A stretch of 52,448 bases of DNA from Lingula anatina. Taxonomy: Eukaryota; Brachiopoda; Lingulata; Lingulida; Lingulidae. Below, one piece after another: positions 1 to 9,847 of the stretch. Below the pieces are notes generated by a model. It saw only the letters and a list, made by a program, of their open reading frames with translations, did not search any database and had not been told where the DNA came from. Where the stretch lies: positions 294,128 through 346,575 of the forward strand of contig NW_019774358.1 in the NCBI RefSeq assembly GCF_001039355.2, given 5' to 3'. The translations under genes and the position numbers were made by a program. How positions within the stretch are numbered: position 1 is the stretch's first letter; each line of letters begins with the position of its first letter.

Positions 1-779
1 AGCGAAAAAAGGGTCGACAAGAGCGTCGTGGTATTTGGTGGACTGAAGGTCGGACAGGCCACCCGATAGTTGGCTGCTACGTGTGAGTCGAAGTAGACAA
101 AATGGCATCGACCGAAATTACCTTAGTAGTAGGAAGCATAGGCCTATCTTTGCTTCATTTTTTTTAACAATTCTGTGAAGTGTTTACAATGCTTTAATTA
201 TCTGAGAGTACAAATAAAGACACGCTGTTTATTTGATATTTGTTTTATTGATTGCTATACCAACAGAATGCATGAAATGACCTTAAATAGATTTGGTAAT
301 ATGCAGCATATATATTCATGACTTTTTACCTTTCTACGAAGTAGGCCCTATTCACAATGCTTTAATATTTTGGTAGCATGGATAAAGACATTTTGTTAGT
401 TTGATACGTGTTTCTGTGGTAAATTAGTGTTTCCAGCTGTGTACTGAAAACATAACTTTTCTTAAGCAGTTTTTTTTTTGGACTGTTTTTTTTTTTTCGC
501 CCGCTCGCACCGACTTTGGGGTCCCCAGAGGATGTCATCCATAAAAATAAAAAAGTGTGGCCTTACCACTGTACAAAAATGATTAAAAAAGCACTTGGCA
601 CAAATGTAAAACTGCCCAGTGCAAGGCCAAGAATTCAATCAGTATTCTCAATTATATTATCAGATTCTACATAAATTGACTGACAATATCACTATTTAAT
701 TAATCTCTTAATCCAAAATTCCTACCATCATTTAGTAATTACAGTGTATGAAATTCAAGGAAATTACTAGCCAGACCAC
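1..779. other. Left-edge spacer, no gene seen
   Basis: AT-rich sequence with short poly(T) runs near 470-500. No open frame with recognisable domains, no splice-site pair joined to coding sequence and no RNA gene was seen on either strand. Confidence 0.5.
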
Positions 780-831
780 AGGGCAGGTAACTCTGAAAAG
801 TTGCCAGCCCGGCCAGGTAGTTACCTGCCCT
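780..831. repeat. Short perfect inverted repeat (hairpin)
   Basis: Two 13-base arms, 780-792 (agggcaggtaact) and 819-831 (its exact reverse complement), flank a 26-base GC-richer loop. It could fold as a hairpin in either strand's transcript. It is downstream of the TRIM stop codon (1272), but no function can be assigned. Confidence 0.7.
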
Positions 832-1271
832 AGCTATGATAACCGCTAGAATTAAGATAGTTAACATAGGTAGGGGATCTAGAATGCATTCTTGGAATGT
901 AATTTGTCACCTGGGTCTTTTTTTGTGTGTAATCTGATTGCAGGGAATAAATAGGTGGGATTTGCCAGCTTTTGGTAGTCAACTTTGGCTTCTCGAGCAC
1001 TTATCACAGAGTCTGTGTGAGATGCCATTGTTGTGCTATGATTGGCTGTTGAGTCACGTGAAGCCCTACTGTAGCGCCCTCGCGTATCGCGTATGCTGCG
1101 CATTTCTGGCCTTGTTATTCATTTAGAACTGCCGCATTCTTCCTGTTTATATATTAAACAAACATAGTGCTGGATAAATCTAAGACACGTTTGTAGTGTG
1201 TTCATTACACTTTTCACAGTGATTAGCATCACAATTCAAACATCATCACAGTGTCAAATCATAGTTCATTT
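832..1271. other. 3' flank of the TRIM gene
   Basis: Non-coding interval between the hairpin and the TRIM stop codon. It probably contains the TRIM 3'UTR on the minus strand. I saw no perfect AATAAA on that strand; a weaker ATATAAA-type variant lies near 1146-1155. Open frames here lack domain content. Confidence 0.4.
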
Positions 1272-3452
1272 CTAATCTGCATACTTATACGTGGATATTT
1301 CACATCCGTCAGTTCCAACGACAAGCTCCCCGTTACTGCTGACATCGACTGACAAAGGAGATCTAAGACCGTTATTCCTAGTCAAAACGTAACGTAGGAA
1401 TTTCCCGTCTGAACCAAGGACAATCACCCTGTCATTTCGGCTGTCAGCTATGAATATGTGCCCAATATTATCTACGCACACTCCTCGTGGATAATCTAGT
1501 TGTCCATCTTCATTTCCACTCTGACATCGTGTTCCGTATTGGAATAAGACATCACCCTGGGGTGTCACTGCATACACACAGTGGGCACTGTAGTCGCTGA
1601 CTATGATTGCATTGATGCCGTGGTGGTATGCACAGCGCTGTGAACCATCACTGCACATTGGGATACCGATTTTGTTCACAAGTTGAAAAGATTCCATACT
1701 GTACACACAGATGCACCGAGTATCACTATCACACACGTACACCTTGCCCTCTGTACGGTCCACCGTGACACCCCAGGGGTCAGACATATCACCCTGACCA
1801 AAACACCGTATAACCTGACCTAATGTTGAGTACAGTCTACAGCATTTATCTTCACATGTGACTACGAATCTATCGTTACTAACTGTAGTGATACGCCTTG
1901 CCCTTCCCTCTATACTGATCTCACGATTACATTGACCTGTGCTGGAGAATACAGACACTGTAATACCACGCACAACTAAAACACACCTGTCATCTGTCCA
2001 CTGGACATCCCACGGCCAATCCTTTACTTTAAAACAAGTAACCCGCTCTGGCGTCCCCACCCACTTGGCTTCCATCAGCTGGCGAAGGTGCACTCTCTCT
2101 TTTTTCAAACTTCCAAAATATGCATCCAAAGGACCACTGTATGTTTTGGCCTTGATGGACACTGTTTTGATGGTCAGTGGCAGTGGTTCAGGAATTTTAG
2201 GAAACTGAAGCACAAGGTCCATTTCTGTTTTTCCTGGTGTAAATGTTATGTTGGTGATCTTAGTATCTACGGCAGGTTCTACTGTATGTAACTCCTGAAT
2301 TCTAGTTTGGAGTTTTTTAGAGTGGGTCATGACCTCGATGTCGGAACCGGTGTCTGTGAGCTGCTGGGCGAAATCGCGAATGCTCTGAATGGAAATCTTG
2401 TTCATTTCTTGCTTGTCTTTTTCAGCCATTAAAGCCTTCACCTGCGTGGAGGTGAATGCCTTAACTTCGGTCGATAGTTCGTTGCTCCTACCATCAACAA
2501 ATCGTTTCATTTCGGAGTAATTGGACTGCATCTTCTTTCGATATCTTTCAAAATGCTGTTTTACATTAGTCAAATACGTGGTAGTTTGTTCACGTACGTT
2601 CTTTTCTATTTCTTGGTAATTATCTTCGAGTTCTCTTTCAAGAATTTTACTGTTTTCATTAATCTCCTTTGCCATTGCCAATTTTTGAGAATCCACCAAA
2701 CGAAGAACCTTCGACTGATTTTCTTCTAGCCTCTCTTCCGTTTGTACAGTGACCTTTTCTGCCTTCTCAAATCGAGACAATTTCTCGGTTGGGAGACATT
2801 TAAGCTTTTCTCGTATTTGCTCCCGTTGATCCCTCACTAGATCCCCTAATTTTTCAAAGTCGTGCTTACTGTGAGTTTCCAAAATACAATCTCTACATGC
2901 CACGGTGTCATCCTCTTTACAATAAAATGTCAGCAGTTCTCCGTCGTGTTTATCGCAGAATTGAGCTTTATCCAATACTCGACGTAATTGTTCCCGCATG
3001 CTAGCTGAGTTAACTGAGAAGTCGACTTGTGACAGAGCTATAAAGTGATGTCCAGTCAATGCTGGGATGCTGTCATGCAATTCACGACATGTAGCACACA
3101 GTTGGTTGGTTTTGGGACAACCTTGGCACAGCAAAGTGGCCTCTTTATGCTTACAGTACTCACAAAGTCTACCCTCGGGCGCTTTCTGGTCTTTTATGAA
3201 GTCTGTTATTTTTCTTAAACAGAAGTTTTTCACGAGAGTTTCTAACCCACCTGGTGGTACAGGGGCCTCGTTGCGACATACGGGACAGGAGAACTTGTTC
3301 TGGACACCATTCTTGGCAGCATGGTCAGCAATGCATTCCAGGCAGAACGTGTGGTAACAAGGGAGCACTCTCGGGTCTTTATATTCTTCCAGACAGATAT
3401 GACACGTTAAAAAGTTCTCACTGAAGACGTTGTAAAGCTCTTTGGAAGCCAT
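1272..3452 (-). CDS. TRIM-NHL type RING E3 ubiquitin ligase (tripartite motif protein)
   Basis: Uninterrupted 726-residue frame. The N-terminus is a C3HC4 RING with Cys17, Cys20, Cys32, His34, Cys37, Cys40, Cys56 and Cys59 in canonical spacing, the E2-binding module of ubiquitin ligases. A B-box 1-like zinc site follows (Cys97, Cys100, Cys109, Cys112, Cys119, Cys122, His126, His135/136), then a B-box 2 (Cys166, His169, Cys178, Cys186, Cys189, His194, His197). A charged coiled coil spans about 205-370. The C-terminal half carries NHL-type beta-propeller repeats, clearest at 558-585, 653-680 and 697-721 (DYPRGVCVD...GHIFIADS pattern). The start is favoured by gatATGG context (purine at -3, G at +4) and its position just before the RING. 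It is a single exon, as in many expanded invertebrate TRIM families. Known family members act in innate signalling, RNA regulation or development; the substrate here is unknown. TRIM2/3/56/71-like naming is not resolvable. Confidence 0.93.
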   Translation of the reverse strand: MASKELYNVFSENFLTCHICLEEYKDPRVLPCYHTFCLECIADHAAKNGVQNKFSCPVCRNEAPVPPGGLETLVKNFCLRKITDFIKDQKAPEGRLCEYCKHKEATLLCQGCPKTNQLCATCRELHDSIPALTGHHFIALSQVDFSVNSASMREQLRRVLDKAQFCDKHDGELLTFYCKEDDTVACRDCILETHSKHDFEKLGDLVRDQREQIREKLKCLPTEKLSRFEKAEKVTVQTEERLEENQSKVLRLVDSQKLAMAKEINENSKILERELEDNYQEIEKNVREQTTTYLTNVKQHFERYRKKMQSNYSEMKRFVDGRSNELSTEVKAFTSTQVKALMAEKDKQEMNKISIQSIRDFAQQLTDTGSDIEVMTHSKKLQTRIQELHTVEPAVDTKITNITFTPGKTEMDLVLQFPKIPEPLPLTIKTVSIKAKTYSGPLDAYFGSLKKERVHLRQLMEAKWVGTPERVTCFKVKDWPWDVQWTDDRCVLVVRGITVSVFSSTGQCNREISIEGRARRITTVSNDRFVVTCEDKCCRLYSTLGQVIRCFGQGDMSDPWGVTVDRTEGKVYVCDSDTRCICVYSMESFQLVNKIGIPMCSDGSQRCAYHHGINAIIVSDYSAHCVYAVTPQGDVLFQYGTRCQSGNEDGQLDYPRGVCVDNIGHIFIADSRNDRVIVLGSDGKFLRYVLTRNNGLRSPLSVDVSSNGELVVGTDGCEISTYKYAD

Positions 3453-3639
3453 ATCTACGGTAAAAGAGGACAGATAAGAAGCAGCGTCGTTCCCCTACTA
3501 GCTGGCTGATAAACTTCACCGTTGCTAAGGGTGTTGTGTGTGTCTATACATCTGTAATGTTAGTTAGTGACAGCATGCCGTGAATAAGAGCGGGGAGTGT
3601 TTAGTAGAGTAACTTAAGTTGATTGACATGCTCTTATGG

Positions 3640-3647
3640 TATTTATA
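3640..3647 (-). promoter_or_regulatory. Candidate TATA box for the TRIM gene
   Basis: The minus strand reads TATAAATA about 190 bp upstream of the TRIM ATG. It fits the eukaryotic TATA consensus and would place transcription start near 3610, giving a roughly 160-base 5'UTR with at least two upstream ATGs. Position and motif only; no other core element was confirmed. Confidence 0.4.
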
Positions 3648-3699
3648 CAACTGCGCTTAGTGTAAACAGAGAGAAGGCCGCTGCAGATTGCATGAGGTA

Positions 3700-4226
3700 G
3701 GAATAGAAATGAGGGAAGCGGCGCGGGTAATAACTGGACAGTAGTTCAATAAATAATAAGAAAGATAATATCTGAGTTGTATTTGCTACCTCGCGTAACA
3801 TGACGAAGACAAGCCAACAACTTCGTCACACATCGTTTTGTAGGTTATCTAAAGCTACTTCGCAGTCGTTTACCGATAAATCAAACGATGTTATCAATAA
3901 CCAGTAAAGTAATATGCGTGGCATATCAGTATTAGTGTAGTGATAGAAATGTAGTACGATCAATTGCTCGAAGATTTGCATTGATAGATTGCGTTTTCGT
4001 TTATTAACAGATTTAAAGCGTCCTGAACTTAATATACTGTATGTCGGCCACTTCAAGTATAAACGCTGCGGTTCTCTTTCAGTGATTTCATTGACTGTTT
4101 TTTTTTTTCATATTGTCATCACAGCTAATATTATTCTAATTTTAGAATTTTCTTTTTAAATCTAACCCTTCAACTAGTTTGATTTTTCAAACCTTTTCGG
4201 TTGTTCGACATTAATATAACAATTAA
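3700..4226. other. Spacer, no gene seen
   Basis: AT-rich interval upstream of the TRIM promoter region. The small open frames lack recognisable domains or homologous copies elsewhere in the window. Confidence 0.4.
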
Positions 4227-4235
4227 CGTGCGCGC

Positions 4236-4274
<39 letters not shown>

Positions 4275-4304
4275 CGTTTGTAGGTGTGATAAAGATATCA
4301 GTAG

Positions 4305-4330
<26 letters not shown>
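4227..4330. repeat. Compound microsatellite (CG/TG)n then (GA)n
   Basis: Alternating CG/TG dinucleotides run over 4227-4272. A 32-base spacer follows, then (GA)n over 4305-4330. The alternating purine-pyrimidine part has Z-DNA-forming composition. Confidence 0.95.
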
Positions 4331-4335
<5 letters not shown>

Positions 4336-4856
4336 CATTTTCCAGTTTCTCGTTCAGAATTTCAATGTCTCCCTCTCCTTGGCTCCCTTGCATGTAAAAC
4401 TTAGCTAGAGAGCACATTATATTGAATGACTTTGATATCTTGCTGAGTATACCCCCCAGCTTTAATCCCCATATTTGTATCAATTGCTTCCATGACACAA
4501 GAGCTTCTGAGGTCGCCGATTATCAGCTGCGATGAAAAATTATACCTCGTTTTATTCCAAAGAAGACTGCATTCTAAGTAATCATGACGACTGAAATCAT
4601 TTTTTACACTTCTTATCAGAAGGACGTGTATACAGTCTTACGGGGTTTGGATTATTTTAGTAATCGAGATATCCGAAGCCATTGGAATCCCCCTGGCGTT
4701 CAGTTTAATACTTTAATGAATCAGTTTATGGTAGGAATGTGGTAGAAGTGAAAAGATTCCTCTGGTTACTCATATAAATAAAGTTCGTACAACTGGCCCT
4801 TTTGACTTCACTTTCCTTGCGAAGATTTTGGTGAGAATAATCTGTTTTGCACAAGA
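4331..4856. other. Spacer, no gene seen
   Basis: No recognisable coding, RNA or repeat feature was found between the microsatellite and the next dispersed repeat. Confidence 0.35.
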
Positions 4857-5045
4857 TCAGTAGTATCTAGACAGGATAGAAGCATAATAGTGAAGTAGTG
4901 TTGTGGAGCATGTTTGTAGTAGAAATGCAGTATAGTCTACTGCATTTCTGCTACAAAAATCACATAGGTTTGTACAGAGAGGAGTATTAATGCAGTAGAT
5001 TAGCAGCATAATAGAAGAATGTTTCAAATATGCTAAATAGCTTCC
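4857..5045 (+). repeat. Dispersed repeat R1, copy 1
   Basis: About 185 bp that reappears in reverse complement at about 25010-25195 with roughly three-quarters identity by eye (for example cataggtttgt and atgcagtagattagcagca). It contains an internal palindrome around 4921-4952. The other copy interrupts an integrase frame, so this is probably a non-autonomous mobile element of unknown family. Ends are not precisely defined. Confidence 0.7.
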
Positions 5046-5345
5046 GAGTTTACTCCGATGAGGTAGAGAAAAAAGCATTATACTTATGCTGCACTGCACT
5101 GGCGCAAATCGAATACTTCAGTTTTGCAGTAGGCCATATAGGAAAAAAATGTAACGCTCGCGTATTGCTCCACGGAGGTAGTTTTGGAGCATATAAGGCA
5201 TCTGTGCATGTATATCAGTCTGGTCATAACTCTATAAAATTATTCGGACCGTACCGTACCGCGTCACACAGTAACCTAGATGACGACGTCGATCTTCTTC
5301 TCGCCATTCTGGCACAGGTTAACAATTTTGTAAAACATTGCTTAA

Positions 5346-5520
5346 CTCATTTTACGCACTGCGAAACCGACCGCTTGCATGCAAAATTTCAAATTCTTCT
5401 ATGCAGTAGTTGCTGACATTTGGATGTTGATTTTATAGAACCATGCTTCCCCAAAGTCAAGCTTTGACCAGCCCAAAGGAGCACTAACTGATTAAATTAC
5501 TGCATAATACACAGTGCATC
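5346..5520 (+). repeat. Dispersed repeat R2, copy 1
   Basis: Starts at ctcattttacgcactgcgaaacc and matches, in reverse complement, about 21838-22015 within the first intron of gene A. Shared blocks include cttctatgcagtagttgc and ggagcacta. The reading frames differ between copies, so protein coding is not supported here. Family unknown. Confidence 0.65.
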
Positions 5521-6576
5521 AGTGCCACAGCCATGGTGGTCAGATATCTGGTAGCGACACACCAGACTACACACTTCTTTATTCGTATCTCTTATGTGAA
5601 ATCTGAGAACCCATTTTTACCTTTGCAATTGAAATATTCCATATCAAATGTCAAGTCGTTATTATATATACATATATACACTACACATAAAACATGGAAA
5701 CTGTGTTTGAAAGAATAACAATTGCAGAGTGACGAAACAGAACGATCGGTCAAAAACCGATTTATAGTACAGTCTTCTTTTATGAATAAAATGTTTTGGA
5801 AATCAGCAACACGTGTATCTATTCAGCATTCTGTACATTCACAATAGTTGAGGTGAGCGCCTGCATGCTGTTTTTAATACCAGCATGTGTTGTTAGCAAC
5901 AACACGTTGACCAGAATCATTTATCATAATTTATTGTTAACAGCATAGGGGAAGACCATGTGTATTTGTTACCTAGGCTGTTCACAGCGAATTGCTGTCT
6001 CCTTAACCATAAGGCATTATACAGGTTTTTCAATATGGTAGCATTGTATGAAAATGTACAGTAGGTTGTTATCTGATTTTCCAGACACAGGGATCGAGTG
6101 TGGGGATAATGAATTAAGCCGATGCCGTAAAAGGTGGAACGCCCAGTAATATTATTCGAGGAGTTGTGTCTTGATTCATAAGGTTGTTTTTCAGTAAGAT
6201 AAAGGTGAATTTAAAATATCTGGATTTCATTCTGGATCCTAGTTTTTGGAAACATTTAAATCTTATCACCTCCTTAAAGTGGATTGCTGTTGAGTTGACA
6301 CTGGTGACACGAGCAGGCACGAATGCCGATTGGATTATCTTTTCCTTCAATCAACATCAACTACGTGTTCAAACCTGATTGGGTATCTTCCACAACATAT
6401 CTGATGCTCCTGGGGGCCAACTGTCCATTTCAAGCATTAATTCAATCAACAGAACCTGTTTCGCACGGAAAACCGATCTATTTGTGTTGTATTGTTTAGC
6501 ATACAAGAGAGATGTTTCTTCCACGTGTACTTTGGTTGTTGGCGGCGGTGGTGATTAATGATGTCATGGGAGAAGA
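5521..6576. other. Spacer, no gene seen
   Basis: About 1 kb of AT-rich DNA with no domain-bearing frame. The open frames at 5533-5718 and 6114-6378 look like chance frames. Confidence 0.4.
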
Positions 6577-6800
6577 CGTCCAGTGCGCTTAGAATGGTCC
6601 TAAGGTAAGACATATAAGACCATGCATTTTATTGGAATGACACAGCCGGGTATATACCGTACACGTCCAGTGCGTTTCGAATGGTCCTAAGGTAGGACAT
6701 ATAAGACCATGCATTTTATTGGAATGACACAGCCGGGTATATACCGTACACGTCCAGTGCGCTTCGAATGGTCCTAAGGTAAGACATATAAGACCATGCA
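6577..6800. repeat. 87-bp tandem satellite, about 2.6 copies
   Basis: Units start at 6577, 6664 and 6751 (period 87) and differ by only a few bases. Each complete unit contains a GGTATATACC palindrome and a tgcattttattggaatgac block. Because 87 is a multiple of three, the minus strand stays open through the array with a 29-residue period, which is best read as a by-product. It ends about 100 bp upstream of the EF-hand frame. Confidence 0.95.
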
Positions 6801-6899
6801 CACATTTTATTCAAACTTTAAATATACATGTACACTTATACTGCTTGTTACTCGGATTTTTACTATTCTTAAACACCTGTTGAGCTTACATGGCTACAT

Positions 6900-7514
6900 T
6901 TGATGTTAGCTGATTCCATTCATACAAGGACGCCTTATCTTATTTACCCTGTTGAATTACTATTCCATGACATATTTTATAAACTTCAGAGGAAACTGGA
7001 TGCAGGAGATGAATGGCGTACTAAAATTTCCCGCTTTTTCGCTCTATTTGATGCTGACAATGACGGAATTGTGAATCGCCGTGAATATGTTGACGAGACT
7101 GTTCAAAGAGCGATAGGTAATTTCGGGGTGGATAAAATCAGCGGTTTCAATGACACTCTCACCAATGGATGGTTTGCATTTTGGTCCACTCTAGAAAACA
7201 ACAACAAAGAGAACTTGACCGTTGATGAGGCCATTTCCATACATTTGTGTCTGTTCGGATACCACAAACTTGAAGAAACAACTGCTTGGGCCTTAGGAGT
7301 ATTCAAAGCAGCGGATGATGACGAAGATGAGAAGTTGAACTCCCACGGGCACAAAACCTTCCTTGAAGTATTCAGTGTTCAACAAGGCATCGCCGAGTCA
7401 TTTAGTTATGTCGATAAAAACAGCAATGGCATCATCGAGAAAAAAGAGTTCCGCATTGCCCACTTTGATTTTTTCTACCACCGTAAGAAGGATTCTTTGT
7501 TTTTTGGGACATAA
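6900..7514 (+). CDS. Sarcoplasmic calcium-binding protein-like EF-hand protein
   Basis: A 204-residue frame. The first EF-hand loop is canonical at 51-62 (Asp51, Asp53, Asp55, Gly56, Ile57, Glu62) and the last at 162-173 (Asp162, Asn164, Asn166, Gly167, Glu173). Two middle EF-hands are degenerate: 99-110 lacks the acidic ligands and glycine, and 129-140 has Gly where Glu12 is expected. Length, spacing and the aromatic tail (DFFYHRKKDSLFFG) resemble invertebrate sarcoplasmic calcium-binding proteins, soluble Ca2+ buffers of muscle and neurons. The start is uncertain. The first ~30 residues are not SCP-like and a good 3' splice site (aaacttcag) ends at 6989, in phase with codon 31, so an upstream exon may supply the true N-terminus. 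If unspliced, the single exon would suggest a retrocopy. Confidence 0.75.
   Translation: MMLADSIHTRTPYLIYPVELLFHDIFYKLQRKLDAGDEWRTKISRFFALFDADNDGIVNRREYVDETVQRAIGNFGVDKISGFNDTLTNGWFAFWSTLENNNKENLTVDEAISIHLCLFGYHKLEETTAWALGVFKAADDDEDEKLNSHGHKTFLEVFSVQQGIAESFSYVDKNSNGIIEKKEFRIAHFDFFYHRKKDSLFFGT
6990..7514 (+). CDS. Alternative exon model of the SCP-like gene
   Basis: Begins after the acceptor at 6988-6989 in phase 0 with residues RKLDAGDEWRTK and contains all four EF-hand positions. This is the part with real family similarity. I prefer it if transcript data show an upstream exon. Confidence 0.45.
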   Translation, partial: RKLDAGDEWRTKISRFFALFDADNDGIVNRREYVDETVQRAIGNFGVDKISGFNDTLTNGWFAFWSTLENNNKENLTVDEAISIHLCLFGYHKLEETTAWALGVFKAADDDEDEKLNSHGHKTFLEVFSVQQGIAESFSYVDKNSNGIIEKKEFRIAHFDFFYHRKKDSLFFGT

Positions 7515-7665
7515 TTATTGATGATAAACTCCGTATTCATGATTTACTTTAAATTATATGCGGTTGTGGGAATTGAATTTTTTTAATCCTTGTTCAACAT
7601 GGAACGGGTTTTGGAATATTATATTAAAATAATAAGCAGTTAGCAACGACAGATTGTGTTATTGT

Positions 7666-7667
<2 letters not shown>

Positions 7668-7728
<61 letters not shown>
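7668..7728. repeat. (TTTA)n / (TTA)n microsatellite
   Basis: A tetranucleotide run changes to a trinucleotide run without interruption, downstream of the SCP-like stop codon. An AATAAA lies just beyond at 7754-7759 on the plus strand and could serve that gene's 3' end. Confidence 0.95.
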
Positions 7729-7753
7729 GAGTATGGCAGCACATAAAGTGTTG

Positions 7754-7759
7754 AATAAA
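7754..7759 (+). terminator. Candidate polyadenylation signal for the SCP-like gene
   Basis: AATAAA on the sense strand 240 bases after the stop codon, separated from it by a microsatellite. Motif evidence only. Confidence 0.3.
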
Positions 7760-7969
7760 TACAAAGATGTAGTGAAAAACAGTCAAAAACGACATTACTG
7801 ATATTGATAAATCATGATATAATAAGTAAAGACAAAGAGAAAAAAATGCTATAAACATTTAAACGGTCAACTTTGAAAAGTTTGCCCTCTCTGCCAAGAG
7901 GGTTATGTTTAAGGTTATTTATTTTAGTTACCGGTAGTTATTTTGTTTATTTTTCTGCTGGCACATAAT

Positions 7970-7971
<2 letters not shown>

Positions 7972-8057
<86 letters not shown>
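7972..8057. repeat. Long poly(A) tract
   Basis: Nearly 86 consecutive A residues with a single T. It may be the tail of an old retroposed sequence, but no recognisable body precedes it. Length is unreliable in assemblies. Confidence 0.9.
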
Positions 8058-8059
<2 letters not shown>

Positions 8060-8633
8060 CATCATTTACCTCACGTTATTTGCGACAAGTGACCTAATTA
8101 AACGTAATATTGGCTATTACCTTTAGATTTCAATATGGAAACTAATGTTTGCTAAATGCTCGATAATTATTTTTGTTTTGGATTTTGCTGTGTTTGAAAT
8201 GGCTGCTATCTTCAGGATAACTCTCCAGAAGACAACGATTTTATAAACAGCTAAGCCCCCTTTATACTGGAAGGCTGTTGTACACGCGTTTCCGCGGCTA
8301 ACTCATGAACATTAATAAATTCAGTATATTTCACCCTGGCCCGTACAGAAATACTGTACTATACTATGGTACTTTTACAGTTAGATAAGAACATAGGATT
8401 AGGGCTACGGAAATGGCAGATTTCAATATTTCAAATCTTTACGGTTTTACTTGGCCACATATCAAGTTTCGCTCTTGGCCAATCAGTTTGAAAGGAAATA
8501 ATGCTAGTTTTGGACCAATGTCTGTCACTTTACACCAGAGGATGGAGATCTAATATACGTCCCTGTCTCACCATATTTGATTCTTACAGACATTTTATTT
8601 TGAATACAACGAAACCCAGGTGCCTGATCTGGG
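8058..8633. other. Spacer left of the segmental duplication
   Basis: No recognisable gene. Similarity to the second duplication copy starts near 8634. Confidence 0.4.
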
Positions 8634-9644
8634 TTTTCTATGGCGGACTGCATAAATCTTTTTTCGTTTATAACTTGAGTTATTTGGATAGAAAAGGCAC
8701 AAATCGTCAAATGTAAGCACAGGTTCGTGTCGAGCACCGGTCCAAGAGTAGGTGGAAATCAATTACTTTTAAAACAGATGAAGGTATAATATAACTATGA
8801 GCTTGCCAAACATACAGTTAGCAATAAGGTATGGAAAACAACCAAACTGAAGCATTTGCGACAGTTTTATTTGCATGACGTAGAATGACTTGTTTACAAG
8901 ACAGTTAACCACTCCCTTATCACGACAAATGAGTACATACGAATATTAAAGTATGTAAATGTAATCTGAAGATCTAATGAGACGGATCAATTAACTAAAA
9001 TATTAAATAACCGAAATGGTGCCTCTGGAATCTAGCAGGCTTACTTATCATTAAATTAATTGTATTATTGGAATTAGGAAAAAAAATGATTTAAGGCATA
9101 CTGAAACGACATCAGGCCTTCCTAGCAAATTAAATGTTTCCCATTAGTATTTAAATATTAAAATTAATAAATATATATAAATATTATAATATTTCACCCC
9201 ATTATAATATTATTAAATTACATAAAGGAAACTGAAATGAGTACGTAATGACCTTTAACACAAGCAAGGTAAATTAAAGTTTTAAGTTAATTTGAGAAGT
9301 AAATGATGTTTTAGGAAATTGGTAAATAAGCAAGCTGCAACAGTTTTTTTCCCATGTTTTATAATTTTTTTGTTATTTTCAATCTGCTAACTAATAATCA
9401 GTGGGAATAATATACAACTGCATATTTAAATGCAGTCGAGAAATGTCTGCATAAGTCCGTTTTGTCCAGCATTTTTGAAGTCCTGGCGTATCTCTGTAAA
9501 TATAAAGAAAGACATTTGATAAATACTTAAGCTTGGATTCCAAATGTAATATATCAAGTTCCAAGAGATATACAAAACTATTTGTAAAAATGCAAATTTG
9601 TGAAGTACAAGATTCAATGAAGCGTCGAATTCATAATCGTTAGT
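8634..9644. other. 3' flank of gene A
   Basis: Non-coding; about 90% similar by eye to 37130-38740, apart from a Penelope-like fragment present only in the second copy. Confidence 0.6.
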
Positions 9645-9650
9645 TTTATT
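9645..9650 (-). terminator. Candidate polyadenylation signal of gene A
   Basis: The minus strand reads AATAAA 49 bases after the TAA stop of gene A; the same hexamer is conserved in gene B. A GTAAGT occurs 3 bases after the stop (9690-9695), so a 3'UTR intron cannot be excluded. Confidence 0.4.
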
Positions 9651-9698
9651 GAGCGTTTTGTCTCTAAGAGTCCCTCTATTTCCATAAACACTTACCAT

Positions 9699-9847
9699 TT
9701 AATACAAAGTATTGCAACACATGTATTTTATCATCACTCGGCAAGGGCAGCCGGGAGGAGCAGGGATTGTCACTTGACAAACCCGACGTGATTGGTCGGT
9801 ACATACGTCGGTCACGGCAGCCTGCACGCCAGCAACATAGGTCTCAT
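9699..9847 (-). CDS. Gene A exon 20 (C-terminal Cys-rich domain, stop)
   Basis: Acceptor aatattccag then phase-1 coding starting DETYVAGVQAAV and ending CPCRVMIKYMCCNTLY with TAA at 9699-9701. There are six cysteines including a CC pair. Almost identical to gene B exon 20. I do not recognise the domain. Confidence 0.8.

Noticed and set aside
5030-5416. 128-residue plus-strand frame
   Set aside because: It straddles the end of dispersed repeats R1 and R2, and the R2 homologue is read in a different frame.
6589-6801. 70-residue minus-strand frame with a 29-residue repeat
   Set aside because: Direct product of an 87-bp satellite whose period is a multiple of three; no flanking gene structure.
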